A stretch of DNA of 64,000 nucleotides from Mycobacterium lepraemurium (GTDB taxonomy: Bacteria; Actinomycetota; Actinomycetes; Mycobacteriales; Mycobacteriaceae). The notes beneath the pieces are model-generated. The model saw nothing but the letters and a program-made list of their open reading frames with translations, searched no databases and was not told where the DNA came from. Made by a program: the position numbers and the translations under genes. Shown here piece after piece: positions 32,046 through 42,728 of this stretch (its first letter is position 1; each line of letters begins with the position of its first letter). The stretch lies in contig CP021238.1 in NCBI GenBank assembly GCA_002291465.1, positions 1,736,001-1,800,000 on the forward strand. Direction: 5' to 3'.

Positions 32046-33452
32046 ATGGGGCGGACGCGATGCATCGCGCATTGGGATCCCGAGGATCTGGTGGCCTGGG
32101 AAGCGGGCAACAAACTCATCGCCCGGTGCAACCTGATCTGGTCGATCGCCACCATGCACGTCGCCTTTTCGATCTGGTACCTGTGGTCGGTGATGGTGCT
32201 GTTCATGCCGCAGGCCCGCTACGGTTTCACGACCGGCGACAAGCTGTTGGTGGGCGCCACTGCGGCACTGGTCGGGGCGCTGGTGCGCATTCCTTACGCC
32301 ATGGGCACCGCCCGGCTGGGCGGTCGTAACTGGGCCGTGCTGTCGTCGCTGGTGCTGCTGATCCCCACCGCGGCGGCCATCGTGCTGTTGGCTCACCCCG
32401 GGTTGCTGTTGTGGCCGTATCTGGTGTGCGCGGCGCTGACCGGCTTGGGCGGCGGGAACTACGCGGCGGCGCTGGCCAACGTCGAATCGTTTTGCCCGCA
32501 GCGGCGCAAGGGGTTCGCGCTGGGTCTCACCGGGGGCGTCGGCAATCTCGGCGCGGTCGGCATCCAGGCGGTCGGGCTGGTGGTGCTGGCCACCGCTGGC
32601 AACCAGGCGCCGTACTGGGTGTGCGCCGTCTATTTGTTGCTGCTGGCGGTCGTCGGGGTAGGCGCCGCGCTGTTCATGGACAACCTGGACCATTTCGTCG
32701 AGGTTGGTCATGTGCGCTCGGTGCTGACGGTGCCCGACACCTGGACGATTTCGTTCCTGTACATGTGCGCCTCGGGCTCGCTCATCGGGTTCGCGTTCGC
32801 CTTCGGCCAGGTGATAGCCTACAACCTGATCGCCGGCGGGCAGACGCACGGGCAGGCCGCGCTGTACGCCGCCGAGATCGCCTTCGCTGGGCCGCTGCTC
32901 GGATCGATGGCGCGGGTGGTCGGCGGCAAGCTGGGGGACCGCTTCGACAGCGGCCGGGTCACCCTGACCGTGCTGGCCGCCATGATCGTGGCCGGCGGCT
33001 TCCTGGTCGCGGTGAGCACCCACGACGACCTGACCCGCCCGCCCGGCGCCCCGGTGTCGTTGTACACGACCGCCGGCTTCATCGCGCTGTTCATCTGCTG
33101 CGGCGTCGGCAAGGGATCGGTGTTCAAGCTGATCCTGTCGGTCTTCGCGCAGCGCAGCCGGGCGTTGGAGCTCGGCGACACCGAACGACGTCACTGGGAA
33201 CGGGCCCGGTCGGCGGCGCTGATCGGCTTCGCCGGCTCGTTCGGCGCGCTGGGCGGCGTGGTGATCAACCTGGCGCTGCGCCAGTCCTATGCCAGCACCG
33301 GCAGCTCGATGCCGGCGTTCGGGGCCTTCATGCTGTGTTACGTCGCGGCGGCGGCCCTGACCTGGGCCAGATATGTGCGTCCCAGCCGGGCGCCCGAGCC
33401 GCGCACCGCCCCGGACATGGAGGCGATCGCCGAGCAGCCGGTCAGCTCGTGA
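32046..33452 (+). CDS. narK1: NarK-family nitrate/nitrite transporter
   Basis: A 468-residue MFS transporter with about 12 hydrophobic segments. ATG 32046 with AGAAGG upstream is preferred to an earlier start at 31986. The NNP-family signatures are visible: ALTGLGGGNYAAALANVESF followed by GFALGLTGGVGNLGAVGIQA, and in the second half FIALFICCGVGKGSVFKLIL. Conserved Arg residues of the nitrate site (VGALVRIPYAMG, SMARVVGGKLGDRF) are present. It moves nitrate in or nitrite out. Intact, although the adjacent assimilatory reductase is destroyed. Confidence 0.9.
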   Translation: MGRTRCIAHWDPEDLVAWEAGNKLIARCNLIWSIATMHVAFSIWYLWSVMVLFMPQARYGFTTGDKLLVGATAALVGALVRIPYAMGTARLGGRNWAVLSSLVLLIPTAAAIVLLAHPGLLLWPYLVCAALTGLGGGNYAAALANVESFCPQRRKGFALGLTGGVGNLGAVGIQAVGLVVLATAGNQAPYWVCAVYLLLLAVVGVGAALFMDNLDHFVEVGHVRSVLTVPDTWTISFLYMCASGSLIGFAFAFGQVIAYNLIAGGQTHGQAALYAAEIAFAGPLLGSMARVVGGKLGDRFDSGRVTLTVLAAMIVAGGFLVAVSTHDDLTRPPGAPVSLYTTAGFIALFICCGVGKGSVFKLILSVFAQRSRALELGDTERRHWERARSAALIGFAGSFGALGGVVINLALRQSYASTGSSMPAFGAFMLCYVAAAALTWARYVRPSRAPEPRTAPDMEAIAEQPVSS

Positions 33453-35381
33453 GGGCCTCCGACAGGTTCTCCGGGTGCAGCATCTCGGCGTAGCGCAGCC
33501 GCTCGGGGATCCCGAAACCGTCGACCAGTGTTTGGGCGTACGGCCGCAGTGCCCGGCAGCGGTAGTTGATGCCCCGGGTGACCGCCTTGGCGCGTTCGGT
33601 GGACAGGTAGCGGTGCTCGATGTACCAGGCCTTGTCGTCCTCTATCACCGACGGCGCGTACAGGTCGCACAGGATGCCCAACAGCTCGCGGGCCTGCTCG
33701 TCGGGGCAGCCGTCGATGCCGGCCACGAACGCTTCCAGCACCACCCGGTCGATGTGCGCGCTGGCCGCGTGCAGCACGTGGTCCTGCACCGAGTTGAACG
33801 CGTCGAATTCTGACATCTCCTTGGATTTCGCCTGCAGCCGGCGCGCCACCGAGGCCAGCAGATACTTCTCGCGGTCTTCGAACATCTTGATCTGGGTGCC
33901 GCGGTTGAACAGGCTGCCCTCTTCCTCGCTCTCCTGCCGGGCGTCGACGATGGTCTGGATGATCGTCTCGGCCGCGGTGCGTTTGATGACGCGATCGCCA
34001 ACGGCGTTGGCGGCGAAGCGAACCCACTCGACCGGACTCATGCTCTTGATGTCGTCGGCGTAGGCGGTCAGCAGCTCCTTGGCCACCAGCTGGGTCAGCA
34101 CGTGGTTGTCGCCCTCGAAGGCGGTGAACATGTCGGTGTCGCCGCGCAGCGCGATCAGCCGGTTCACGGCCATATAGCCCGCGCCGCCGCAGGCCTTGCG
34201 GGACTCCTGGATCGCCCGCGTCGCATGCCAGGTGTTGGCGGCCTTCAGCCCGGCCGCGCGGGCTTCCAGTTCGCGCTGCTCGTCGGTGTCGGGATCGTCG
34301 GCGCTCTGGATATCATGGCACTTGCTGACCAGTTCGTTCTGCGCGAACTGCAGCGCGTATGACTTGGCGATTAACGGGAACAACCGCCGCTGGTGCACCA
34401 GGTAGTCCATGATCAGCACCTCGGAGTCGCCGTCCGGGGTGGTGAATTGCTTGCGCTGCAAGGCATATCGGGTGGCGATGTCCAGTGCCATCCGGCCGGC
34501 CGCACCGGCGCTGCCGCCGACCGTGATCCGGCCGCGAACCAGCGTGCCGAGCATGGTGAAGAACCGGCGGTTGGGGTTCTCGATCGGCGAGCTGTAGGTG
34601 CCGTCTGGGGCCACGTCGCCGTATTTGTTCAGCAGGTTGACCCGTGGTCGAACACGATGCGCCCGTTGTCCACGCCGGGCAGGCCGCCCTTGTATTCGCA
34701 GTCCGAGGTGGTCACCCCGGGCAGGTCGTTGCCGTCGGCGTCACGGATCGGCACCAAGAGGCAGTGCACACCGTGATTGACCGGCTGGCCGTCTTCGGTG
34801 GTGATCAGTTGCGCGAATACCGCTGCCACCGTGGCGGTTTCGGCGTCCCCGCCGATGTAGTCCTTGCGGGCCGACGGGGTGGAGGAGTCGATCACGAACT
34901 CCTCGGTCGCCGGGTCGTAGGTGGCGGTGGTCTCCAGCGACTGAACGTCGCTGCCGTGCCCGGTCTCGGTCATCGCGAAACAACCACGCAACTCCAGGCT
35001 GATGATCTTGGGCACGTAGGTCTCGTGATGGCGCTCGGTGCCCAGGTTCTCCACGGCCCCGCCGAACAGCCCCCACTGCACCCCGGCCTTCACCATCAAC
35101 GACAGGTCCGACATCGCCAGCATCTCGATCATGGTGATCGCCGCGCCGACATCGCCGGTGCCGCCGTGTTCTTTGCGGAAGCCGTCGGCGGCCGCGCCGA
35201 ACGCCGCCATGATCCGCATCTGCTCGGCCACCTTGGTGCGGGCGATCACGGTGTTGGGGGTGTAGTGCGGGCGGAACAGGTCCCCGCTCAGCGTTTCCCG
35301 CATCCGGTTTCTGACGTCACGCCAACGCCCGTCCAGTGCGTTGCGCAGATGTTCGGCTGTGCTTGTCGTTTCTGGCGCCAT
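33442..35381 (-). pseudogene. Acyl-CoA dehydrogenase/oxidase family protein, frameshifted
   Basis: ATG 35381 begins a long acyl-CoA dehydrogenase of the oxidase-like subclass. The flavin-binding motif is RGCFAMTETGHGSDVQSLET, and NGRIVFDH ends the first part. One base is lost near 34635 (CACGGGTC where CACCGGGTC or CACGCGGTC is expected). The correct continuation RVNLLNKYGDVAPDGTYSSP is therefore in another frame, which stays open through GGAGYMAVNRLIALRGDTDM to a stop at 33442. The intact protein would be about 645 residues and oxidise an acyl-CoA at the alpha-beta bond. Its 3' end overlaps narK by 11 bases, convergently. Confidence 0.87.
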
Positions 35382-35429
35382 AAGCCGACCGTAACGTGCG
35401 CGTCGCGTCGCCGGAACAACGACGACAAT

Positions 35430-37716
35430 TCATGTCGCCGAACGGATCTTCCCGGGTGGGCGCAACCGGTAGAGCGTCAGGCCCGCGGCGGCGACGCCGA
35501 ACAGCACCAGCATCACCATGTCGAAGACCCACCAGCCGCTGTAGTGCGTCCAGGTCTCGGCGTTGGCGGCCAGCGGGTCGATCCGGCGCAGGTTCACCGT
35601 GGACGCCGACGCGGCGAAACCCCATCGGGCCGGGACGAGCCAGCTGATCTGCTGCAGCCCCCACATGGAGACCAGCTGCACCAGGCTTCCGTTGAACAGC
35701 GCCGCGGCCAGGATCACCGGTACCAGTAGCGGCAGGACTTCGCCCAGCGACTTGCTCAGCGCCGACAGGGCCAGGCCGATCACCGCGGACACCATCGCGG
35801 TGACCGCCACGGCGACGTAGAGCTCGAACGTGGCGTCGTGCAGCACGACGGCGCCGTACACCGGAGCGCCCTTGACGGCGATGACGACGGCGAACATCAC
35901 CGCCGCCCAGAGGGCCGCGGCCAGCGCGTACACGGTGATCTTGGCGGCCAGGTAGGCCGGTGCGGAAACGGCCGGCCCGCTGTTCGCGGCGGTAGACGCG
36001 ATGCTCGCCGACCATGGCCGGAACCGTCAGCGCCGTCCCGATGATTACGGCGGCAACGTTGAGCAGAGCTAGGATCTCGATGGCCTCGTGCGCGTTGGCG
36101 CTGCCGGGCGCGGGCCGCGCCAGGCCCGAATCGCCGGGGATCAGTAGCGTCAGTGCGGCCAACACGAACGGCAACAGCGCCAGGAATGCGAAGTAGAGGC
36201 GATTGGCGAGCAGCAGCCGGATCTCGCGGCGGGCCACCAACCGCACCTGACGGTTCCACGGCAGCCCGGCCGGCGGCGCCCACGGCGCCGCGACCTCCGG
36301 CGGGGTGGTCGGCGCCGCGGACTGCGGCCGCGCCCGAAACGCGCGATGGGCGCCGTCCGGATCGGCGCCGACCCGGGCCAGCACCGCCGACCAGTCGGCG
36401 CTGCCCATCGCGGACTCGGCCTGCAGCGGCGTCCCGAGATAGGCGACCTTGCCGGAGGCGGTGAGCACCAACACCTGATCGCACATGTTGACGTCGTTGA
36501 GCGACGTGCGCGACGAGATCGCCGCCACCACGACGCAGCCGAGATTGGCCTGGCGGCGCAGCACGGCCATCACGCGGCGCTGCTGCGCCGCGTTCAGCCC
36601 GGCGGTCGGCTCGTCGACCACCAGCAGGCTCGGTCGCGTGACGAGCTCGATCGCCAGGGCGGTGCAGCGCCGCACATCGGGCGTGAGTTTGCGGATACTG
36701 GTGTCGCGGTGGGCCGTCAGGTCGAGTTCGTCGAGCACCTGGCTGACCACCCGGTCGCGTTGTTCGGCCGAGGTCTCCGGCGGTAGCCGCAATTCGGCGG
36801 CATAGCGCAGCGCTTGTTCGACGGTGAGCCGCCGGTGCAGGCGCTCCTCGCGCGAGACGACTCCGATGCGGGCGCGCATGGCCGCCGGCTCGGCGTGCAC
36901 GTCGTGTCTGTCGACGGTGACGCGCCCGGAGCTGGGCGTCCGGGTGCCCACCAGCAGGGCCAGCACCGCGGCGTTGCGCGCCGCGGAGGGCCCGATGACC
37001 GCGGTCATGGTGCCGGGCTTCGCCGTGAACGAGATGCCCGACAGCGTCTCGTGGCCGTCGACGGACAGCCCGAGCTGATAGACTACCACTCCGGTGGTGC
37101 GCGCGGCGGTGCGCAGCGGCAGCCGCGGGGTGGAGTTGGCTTCGTCGGTGCGGAACGACGGGCGCTGGGCGCGCGGCTTGGAGGTGATCATCCGCTCGAT
37201 CAGGCCCGGGCCCTTGGGCGGCTCGGCCGCCGGCGTGGGTGGGGCGGCGGAGGGAACGGGAGGGGGAGCCGCGGCGGGTGCTGGTGGCGGGGCCGCGGGC
37301 ATGCGCGGGTCGGGGGTGGTCGGCCGGCCCGGCGGGACAGGCGGCGCGGCCGGGGGATTCGGCGGCCGAGCAGCAGGGTGTCCCGGGTCGGCGACCTGGA
37401 AAACCAGCCGCGGGCCGTGTCGGGCATCTTCGATGGTGATGGCCAGGCCGTCGCGGGTCTCGACCGTCGGGACCCGGGATCCGTCCAGGAAGATGCCGCG
37501 GTGGCTCAGGTTGATAGCCACCCAGTGGGCGCCGGTGAAGCGCAGCACCACGTCCACGCGCGGCGCCGGGGGTGGTTGCGGGGCGAAGCGTTCCAGCGGG
37601 ATGTCACAGCCGGGGCCGTAGCCGACCACCACGTCGCGACCGGGGGCGAAGACGTACCTGCTCGGTCCGGCCCATACGGTCAGCGAGGCCGGAAGCGCCG
37701 AAGCCTCGGTCGGCAT
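35430..37716 (-). pseudogene. FHA-domain ABC transporter (Rv1747-like), frameshifted; degenerate Walker A
   Basis: ATG 37716. Residues about 10-110 form one FHA phosphothreonine-binding domain (RYVFAPGRDVVVGYGPGCDI and LSHRGIFLDGSRV). A Pro-rich linker, an ABC ATPase-like domain and a six-helix ABC-2 permease follow. The ATPase has Walker B LLVVDEPTAGLN, but the P-loop reads VIGPSAARNAAVLAL with no GKS/T Lys, and the signature is LTPDVRR. Near 35965 the frame changes after REQRAG. The permease continues in another frame as SAPAYLAAKITVYALAAALW to a stop at 35430. Rv1747 has two FHA domains; only one is seen here. Confidence 0.83.
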
Positions 37717-37785
37717 CGCCCCACCCTTTCGTCACCGGTCAGTTCGACTACGTGTCTACCCTTGCTCCAGGTCCGGCCACCAGCT

Positions 37786-38274
37786 TCAGGACGTTTGGCG
37801 CCGGCCCGCCAGCGAGGACGCGGGGGTGGCGTTGTCGAGCAGCCGTCGCAACACGTCGACCGCCTGCCGCAGCACCTGCCGGTCTTCGGCGTCGAGCAGC
37901 GCCAGCTGCGGTTCGATCGCGGCGGCCCGGTCGGCCCGGACAGCGTTCAGGGTGCGCCTGCCCTCGGCGGTGATGCGGATCCGCACCGCGCGCACATCGC
38001 CGGGATCGACCGTCCGGGTGACCAGGCCCGCTTCCTCGAGCCGGCGCACCTAAGTCGTCATCGTCGGCTGCGAGCAGTGGTCGACGGCGGCCAGATCACC
38101 GATCCGGGCCTCGCCGTGAGCTTCGATGGTTGCCAGCAGCCTGGCCTGCGCTGCCGGCAACGGCATCTGGATGCGCTGGGTGGCCAGCCGGTTGAGCCGC
38201 GCGACCACGGCGAGCAGGTCGGCCCCCAGTCCCTGCCCTCCCTCGAGCTTTGCGGTGTCGACGACGTTGTCCAT
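37786..38274 (-). pseudogene. MarR-family transcriptional regulator, nonsense mutation
   Basis: ATG 38274 encodes a winged-helix MarR regulator: [20 protein letters not shown], then GEARIGDLAAVDHCSQPTMT in the recognition helix. The codon after PTMTT is TAG (38050-38052), where Gln (CAG) is expected. The frame then continues VRRLEEAGLVTRTVDPGDVR to a stop at 37786, giving an original length of about 162 residues. The stop lies inside the DNA-binding domain. The gene is divergent from the ECF transporter genes, which it probably regulated (compare Rv2327/Rv2326c). Confidence 0.86.
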
Positions 38275-38383
38275 GTCTCCATGGTTGCATAGCTTTGCTA
38301 AGCGTGGCGTCAGCGCGGGCGCGCGCCGTGCGAAAAGCCCTCTTCAGAGGACACTCCCGCGGCGGGCTGGCAGAATCACCCAA

Positions 38384-40417
38384 GTGACCTTGCTGCGTTT
38401 TCGGCTATCCGGACAAGGGGTGCTGCGGCCGAATGAGTTGGCACAGGCCGCGGTCATGGGGGCCCTGTGTGCGGCGATCGAGATCCTCGCCGCGGTAATC
38501 CCGTTCGCTCAGGGACTGGGCGTGCTGGGTACCGTGCCCATGGGATTGCTGGCCTACCGCTACCGCCCCCGCGCGCTGATGGCCGCGACGGTAGCCGGCG
38601 GGGTGATCGCCTTCCTGATCGCCGGGCTGGGCAGCCTTTTCATGCTCGTCGACTGCACCTGGGTCGGTGGATTGTGCGGCATCGTCAAACGCAAGGGCCG
38701 CGGCACACCGACGGTCGCGTTGTTGTCGTTGATCGCCGGCGTGCTGTGGGGCGCAGGATGGGTCGCGGTGTTGGCGGTGCTGACCCGGCTGCGTCATCTG
38801 TTCTTCGACGTCATCACCGCCAACGCCAACGGCGTTGCGGCCTTCCTGAACTGGATGCACCTGCAGGGCGTGGGCGCCGGGCTGAAGCGGTACGTCGCCG
38901 ACGGGCTGCAGCATTGGCCGCTGCTGATCTTCCCCTACATGATCCTGTTGGTCGTCGTCGTCTCGTTCATCAGCTGGTCGGCACTGTCTCGGCTGCTGGA
39001 TCGGATGCGCAAGATCCCCGACGTGCACAAGCTGGACCCTCCCGACGACGGGCATGCCGCCGTCGGGCCGGTCCCGGTGCGGTTGGAGAACGTGCGGTTC
39101 CGTTATCCGGGTGCCGAGCAGGACGCACTGCGCGAGGTCAGCCTGGACGTCGAGGCCGGCGAACACGTCGCGGTCACCGGCGCCAACGGCTCGGGCAAGA
39201 CCACGCTGATGCTGATCCTGGCCGGCCGGCAACCGACGTCGGGCACCGTGCGCCGGCCCGGCGCGGTGGGACTGGGCGAGGTCGGCGGCACGGCAATTGT
39301 GTTGCAGCACCCCAAAAGTCAAGTCCTGGGCACCCGGGTTGCCGACGACGTGGTCTGGGGTCTGCCCCCGGGCACCGACATCGATGTGCACCGGTTGCTG
39401 CGCGAAGTCGGCCTGGACGGGCTGGCCGAACGCGACACCGGAAGCCTGTCCGGCGGCGAGTTGCAGCGGCTGGCGTTGGCGGCGGCGCTGGCGCGGGACC
39501 CGAAGCTGCTGATCGCCGACGAGGTCACCACCATGGTCGACCAGCGGGGCCGAGATGCGTTGCTGGGCATCCTGTCTGGTCTCGCGAAGCGGCATCAGAC
39601 CGCCCTGGTGCACATCACCCACTACGACAACGAGGCCGCCTCCGCCGACCGGGTCATCAAGCTCAGCGACTCACCGGACAACGCCGTGGCCGCCGAAGCC
39701 GCCGCCGCGCCCGGGCCGGCCGTCGCCGTCCAGCGTGGTTCGGGGGTTCCCGTGCTGGAGCTCATCGACGTTAGCCACGAATACGCCAGCGGCACACCGT
39801 GGTCCAAGGTCGCCCTGCGCGATGTCAGCTTCATGGTGGAACAGGGCGACGGGGTGTTGATCCACGGCGGCAACGGCTCGGGCAAGTCGACGCTGGCCTG
39901 GATCATGGCCGGGTTGACCACTCCCACCCGCGGCAGCTGCCTGATCGACGGCCGGCCCACCCACGAGCGGGTCGGCGAGGTCGCGCTGTCGTTCCAGTCG
40001 GCCCGGCTGCAGTTGATGCGCGATCACGTGGACACCGAAGTGGCGTCGGCCGCCGGCTTTTCGCCCACCGACCAGGACCGGGTGGCCGAGGCGCTGATCT
40101 CGGTGGGGCTGGATCCGGCGATGGGCAAACGGCGCATCGACCAACTCAGCGGCGGTCAGATGCGCCGGGTGGTGCTGGCCGGCCTGCTGGCCCGATCCCC
40201 GCGGGCGCTGGTGCTCGACGAGCCGCTGGCCGGGTTGGACATCGGCAGCCAGCGCGGCCTGCTGCGGCTGCTGGAAAACCTGCGCAGGGAACGGGGTTTG
40301 ACGGTGGTGGTGATCTCCCACGACACCGTCGGGCTCGAGGAACTATGCCCGCGGTCGCTGTACCTGAGCGACGGAGCCCTGCAAACGGTGTCCACCGCGG
40401 CGGGGGGAATGCCGTGA
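38384..40417 (+). CDS. ECF-type importer: membrane domain fused to two ATPase domains
   Basis: A 677-residue protein equivalent to Rv2326c. GTG 38384 is chosen because it begins directly before the hydrophobic domain. The first 210 residues contain about six hydrophobic segments ([29 protein letters not shown] at the end) and probably act as a substrate-binding S component. Two ABC ATPases follow. The first has [19 protein letters not shown] and LLIADEVTT; the second has [19 protein letters not shown] and [12 protein letters not shown]. The EcfT gene overlaps by 4 bases. The substrate is unknown, with a vitamin or metal likely from the family. Intact. Confidence 0.9.
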   Translation: MTLLRFRLSGQGVLRPNELAQAAVMGALCAAIEILAAVIPFAQGLGVLGTVPMGLLAYRYRPRALMAATVAGGVIAFLIAGLGSLFMLVDCTWVGGLCGIVKRKGRGTPTVALLSLIAGVLWGAGWVAVLAVLTRLRHLFFDVITANANGVAAFLNWMHLQGVGAGLKRYVADGLQHWPLLIFPYMILLVVVVSFISWSALSRLLDRMRKIPDVHKLDPPDDGHAAVGPVPVRLENVRFRYPGAEQDALREVSLDVEAGEHVAVTGANGSGKTTLMLILAGRQPTSGTVRRPGAVGLGEVGGTAIVLQHPKSQVLGTRVADDVVWGLPPGTDIDVHRLLREVGLDGLAERDTGSLSGGELQRLALAAALARDPKLLIADEVTTMVDQRGRDALLGILSGLAKRHQTALVHITHYDNEAASADRVIKLSDSPDNAVAAEAAAAPGPAVAVQRGSGVPVLELIDVSHEYASGTPWSKVALRDVSFMVEQGDGVLIHGGNGSGKSTLAWIMAGLTTPTRGSCLIDGRPTHERVGEVALSFQSARLQLMRDHVDTEVASAAGFSPTDQDRVAEALISVGLDPAMGKRRIDQLSGGQMRRVVLAGLLARSPRALVLDEPLAGLDIGSQRGLLRLLENLRRERGLTVVVISHDTVGLEELCPRSLYLSDGALQTVSTAAGGMP

Positions 40418-41268
40418 CCGCGCCGTCGGACACCAAGTCACCGGCCGGCCGGACTCGGCGGCCGCCGCGGCCGGTGGTGCTGCTGGTCCCGGTGCCCGGC
40501 ACCTCGAAAATCCACGAATTGTGGGCCGGCACCAAAATACTTGTGGTGCTGGGTGTTTCGGTGCTGCTGACGTTCTTTCCGGGGTGGGTGACCGTGGGGT
40601 TGATGCTGGCCTTGCTGGTGGCCGCGGCCCGGCTGGCCCACATTCCGCGCGGCGCGCTGCCCTCGCCGCGGCGCTGGATCTGGATCATGCTGGCGGTGGG
40701 CGGCATCACGGCCGCGCTGGGTGCCGGGAGTCCGGTGGTCTCGATCGCCGGGCTGCACATCGGGTTGGGCGGAACGCTGCACTTCCTGCGCGTCACCGTC
40801 TTGTCGATCGTGTTGATCGGGCTGGGCGCGATGCTGTCGTGGACCACCAACGTCGCCGAAATGGGGCCCGCCCTGGCCACTTTGGGACGCTGGCAGCGGT
40901 GGCTGCGCATCCCGAGCGACGAATGGGCCGTCGCGCTGGCGCTGGCGCTGCGCGCCTTCCCGATGCTGATCGAAGAATTCCAGGTGCTCTACGCTGCCCG
41001 CCGACTGCGCCCCAACCAGACACCGCGCAGCCGCCGGGCCCGCCGCCGTCAGCAGGCCCGGGACATGATCGACTTGCTCACCGCGGCAATCGTCGTGACG
41101 TTGCGACGCGCCGACGAGATGGGCGACGCGATTACCGCCCGGGGCGGTATCGGGCAGCTGTCGGCAGCTCCGGCGCGACCGAAACTCGCGGACTGGGTGG
41201 CCCTGGCCATCACCGTCGCCGCCGGTGCCATCGGGGTGGCGCTGGACTCGATGATCCCCTTCCAGTAG
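40414..41268 (+). CDS. ECF transporter transmembrane protein EcfT
   Basis: A 284-residue T component that couples the ATPases to the S component. GTG 40414 overlaps the upstream stop (GTGA). Four to five hydrophobic segments (for example [20 protein letters not shown]) surround a cytoplasmic coupling region with the two Ala-Arg motifs, [12 protein letters not shown] and [11 protein letters not shown] final helix lies near residues 262-280. Intact; equivalent to Rv2325c. Confidence 0.9.
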   Translation: MTAPSDTKSPAGRTRRPPRPVVLLVPVPGTSKIHELWAGTKILVVLGVSVLLTFFPGWVTVGLMLALLVAAARLAHIPRGALPSPRRWIWIMLAVGGITAALGAGSPVVSIAGLHIGLGGTLHFLRVTVLSIVLIGLGAMLSWTTNVAEMGPALATLGRWQRWLRIPSDEWAVALALALRAFPMLIEEFQVLYAARRLRPNQTPRSRRARRRQQARDMIDLLTAAIVVTLRRADEMGDAITARGGIGQLSAAPARPKLADWVALAITVAAGAIGVALDSMIPFQ

Positions 41269-41290
41269 GCCGGCCAGTTCTTGCGCGCCG

Positions 41291-41737
41291 CTAGGGCCGC
41301 ATCCGGGCGATGAGGTTGGACAACACGACGATGCTTTCGCTGCGTTCGACGTCCGCGCTGGACCGGATCCGTTCCAACGCCACCTCCAAATGCCGCATGT
41401 CGCGGGCCAATACGTGCAGGATGGCGTCCGGGGTGCCGGTCACCGTCGCGGCGCTGAACACCTCGGGGATGTCCACCCAGGCCGTCCGCAGCTCTTCGGG
41501 CGCGATGCGGCCGTGGCAGAACACCTGAACGTAGGCCTCGGTGTTCCAGCCCAGTGCGTTGCGGTCGACGACAGTGGTGAAGCCCTTGATGACCCCGCTG
41601 TCCAGCATCCGGTCGACGCGGCGCTTCACCGCCGGCGCCGACAGGTTCACCTTGCCGCCGATTTCGGCGAAGGTGGCGCGGGCGTGCTCGGTCAGCTCGG
41701 CGAGGATGCGCTCGTCGGTGTCGTCCAGGCGATCCAC
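41291..41737 (-). CDS. Lrp/AsnC-family regulator
   Basis: A 148-residue protein. The start is GTG 41737 because GGGAGG lies 7 bases upstream and the product begins VDRLDDTDERILAELTEHAR, the usual start of the family; an upstream ATG at 41809 would add an atypical leader. The helix-turn-helix is NLSAPAVKRRVDRMLDSGVI. The RAM ligand-binding domain follows (AATVTGTPDAILHVLARDMR). It is divergent from the DDAH-rocD-rocE genes and probably controls them in response to an amino acid, as Rv2324 is placed in M. tuberculosis. Intact. Confidence 0.88.
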   Translation of the reverse strand: MDRLDDTDERILAELTEHARATFAEIGGKVNLSAPAVKRRVDRMLDSGVIKGFTTVVDRNALGWNTEAYVQVFCHGRIAPEELRTAWVDIPEVFSAATVTGTPDAILHVLARDMRHLEVALERIRSSADVERSESIVVLSNLIARMRP

Positions 41738-41763
41738 GACGCCTCCCCCATGCTGAGACAACA

Positions 41764-41822
41764 AATCATTGAATATCCGACTATAGCAGAATAAATCGAT
41801 GGAAGACACGCAATGATAGTCG
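41764..41822. promoter_or_regulatory. AT-rich divergent promoter region with nested inverted repeats
   Basis: Between lrp and the DDAH gene the sequence is unusually AT-rich for this genome. CGACTAT (41778-41784) is inverted as ATAGTCG (41816-41822), and AATCATTG (41764-41771) is inverted as CAATGAT (41811-41817). These are candidate operator half-sites for the divergently encoded Lrp protein. Confidence 0.5.
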
Positions 41823-41954
41823 TTTTATTGTTTAGTGGTCCGCAAATACCGTTGATGGATGACGGATCAATACGTGCGGGCAGCCCGCCCGGTGCCCCGA
41901 TCGGTCGCCCGGACCAGCCGGTCGTCCCGGCTGTCTAGCGTCCGCCGGTATGCG

Positions 41955-42728
41955 ATGACGCGACCGTCCTTCTTCGTGGTCGACTACGCGATCAACCCCT
42001 GGATGGACGTCACCACACCCGTCGACGCCGGCCGCGCGCACGCCCAGTGGGAGGCACTGCGCCGCACCTATCTACGGCTCGGCCACCGGGTGGACGTCAT
42101 CGAGCCGGTGGCCGGGCTGCCGGACATGGTCTATGCCGCCAACGGCGGGTTCATCGCGGGAGACGTCGCGATCGTCGCCAGGTTTCGGTTCGCGCAGCGG
42201 GCCGGCGAGTCCCGCGCCTACGCCGAATGGATGCGCTCGCTGGGCTATCGGCCGCTGCTCACCCGCCACGTCAACGAGGGGCAGGGCGATCTGTTGAAGA
42301 TCGGCGACATCGTGTTGGCCGGCTGGGGATTTCGCACCGACCGCCGGGCGCATCCGGAGATCTCGGCGGCGCTGCGCGCGCCGGTCGTGTCGCTGGAACT
42401 GGTCGACCCGCTCTTCTACCATCTCGACACCGCGTTGGCGGTGCTCGACGACCGCACGATCGCGTTCTACCCGCCCGCGTTCAGCGACACGGCCCGGCGG
42501 CAACTGGGTGCGCTGTTCCCGGATGCCATCGTGGTCGGCCCGGCCGACGCGCACGTGCTGGGCCTCAACGTCGTCTCCGACGGGTTACATGTGGTACTAC
42601 CTTCTGCCGCAACGGGTTTCGCAACCCAATTGCGCCGGGCGGGATTCGATCCGATAGGCGTCGATTTGTCCGAGCTGCTCAAAGGCGGCGGCTCCGTCAA
42701 GTGCTGCACATTGGAGGTGTTCCCATGA
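41955..42728 (+). CDS. Dimethylarginine dimethylaminohydrolase / arginine-modifying amidinotransferase family
   Basis: A 257-residue pentein-fold enzyme from ATG 41955 (MTRPSFFVVDYAINPWMDVT); an in-frame start at 41859 would add 32 atypical residues. Motifs are PDMVYAANGGFIAGDVAIVA (substrate pocket), EGQGDLLKIGD, the active-site His region LFYHLDTALAVLDD and the catalytic Cys in GGGSVKCCTLEVFP. Family members hydrolyse methylarginine or arginine to citrulline, or deaminate related guanidines. Together with rocD and rocE it forms an arginine/ornithine degradation cluster (Rv2323c-like). It overlaps rocD by 4 bases. Intact. Confidence 0.87.
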   Translation: MTRPSFFVVDYAINPWMDVTTPVDAGRAHAQWEALRRTYLRLGHRVDVIEPVAGLPDMVYAANGGFIAGDVAIVARFRFAQRAGESRAYAEWMRSLGYRPLLTRHVNEGQGDLLKIGDIVLAGWGFRTDRRAHPEISAALRAPVVSLELVDPLFYHLDTALAVLDDRTIAFYPPAFSDTARRQLGALFPDAIVVGPADAHVLGLNVVSDGLHVVLPSAATGFATQLRRAGFDPIGVDLSELLKGGGSVKCCTLEVFP

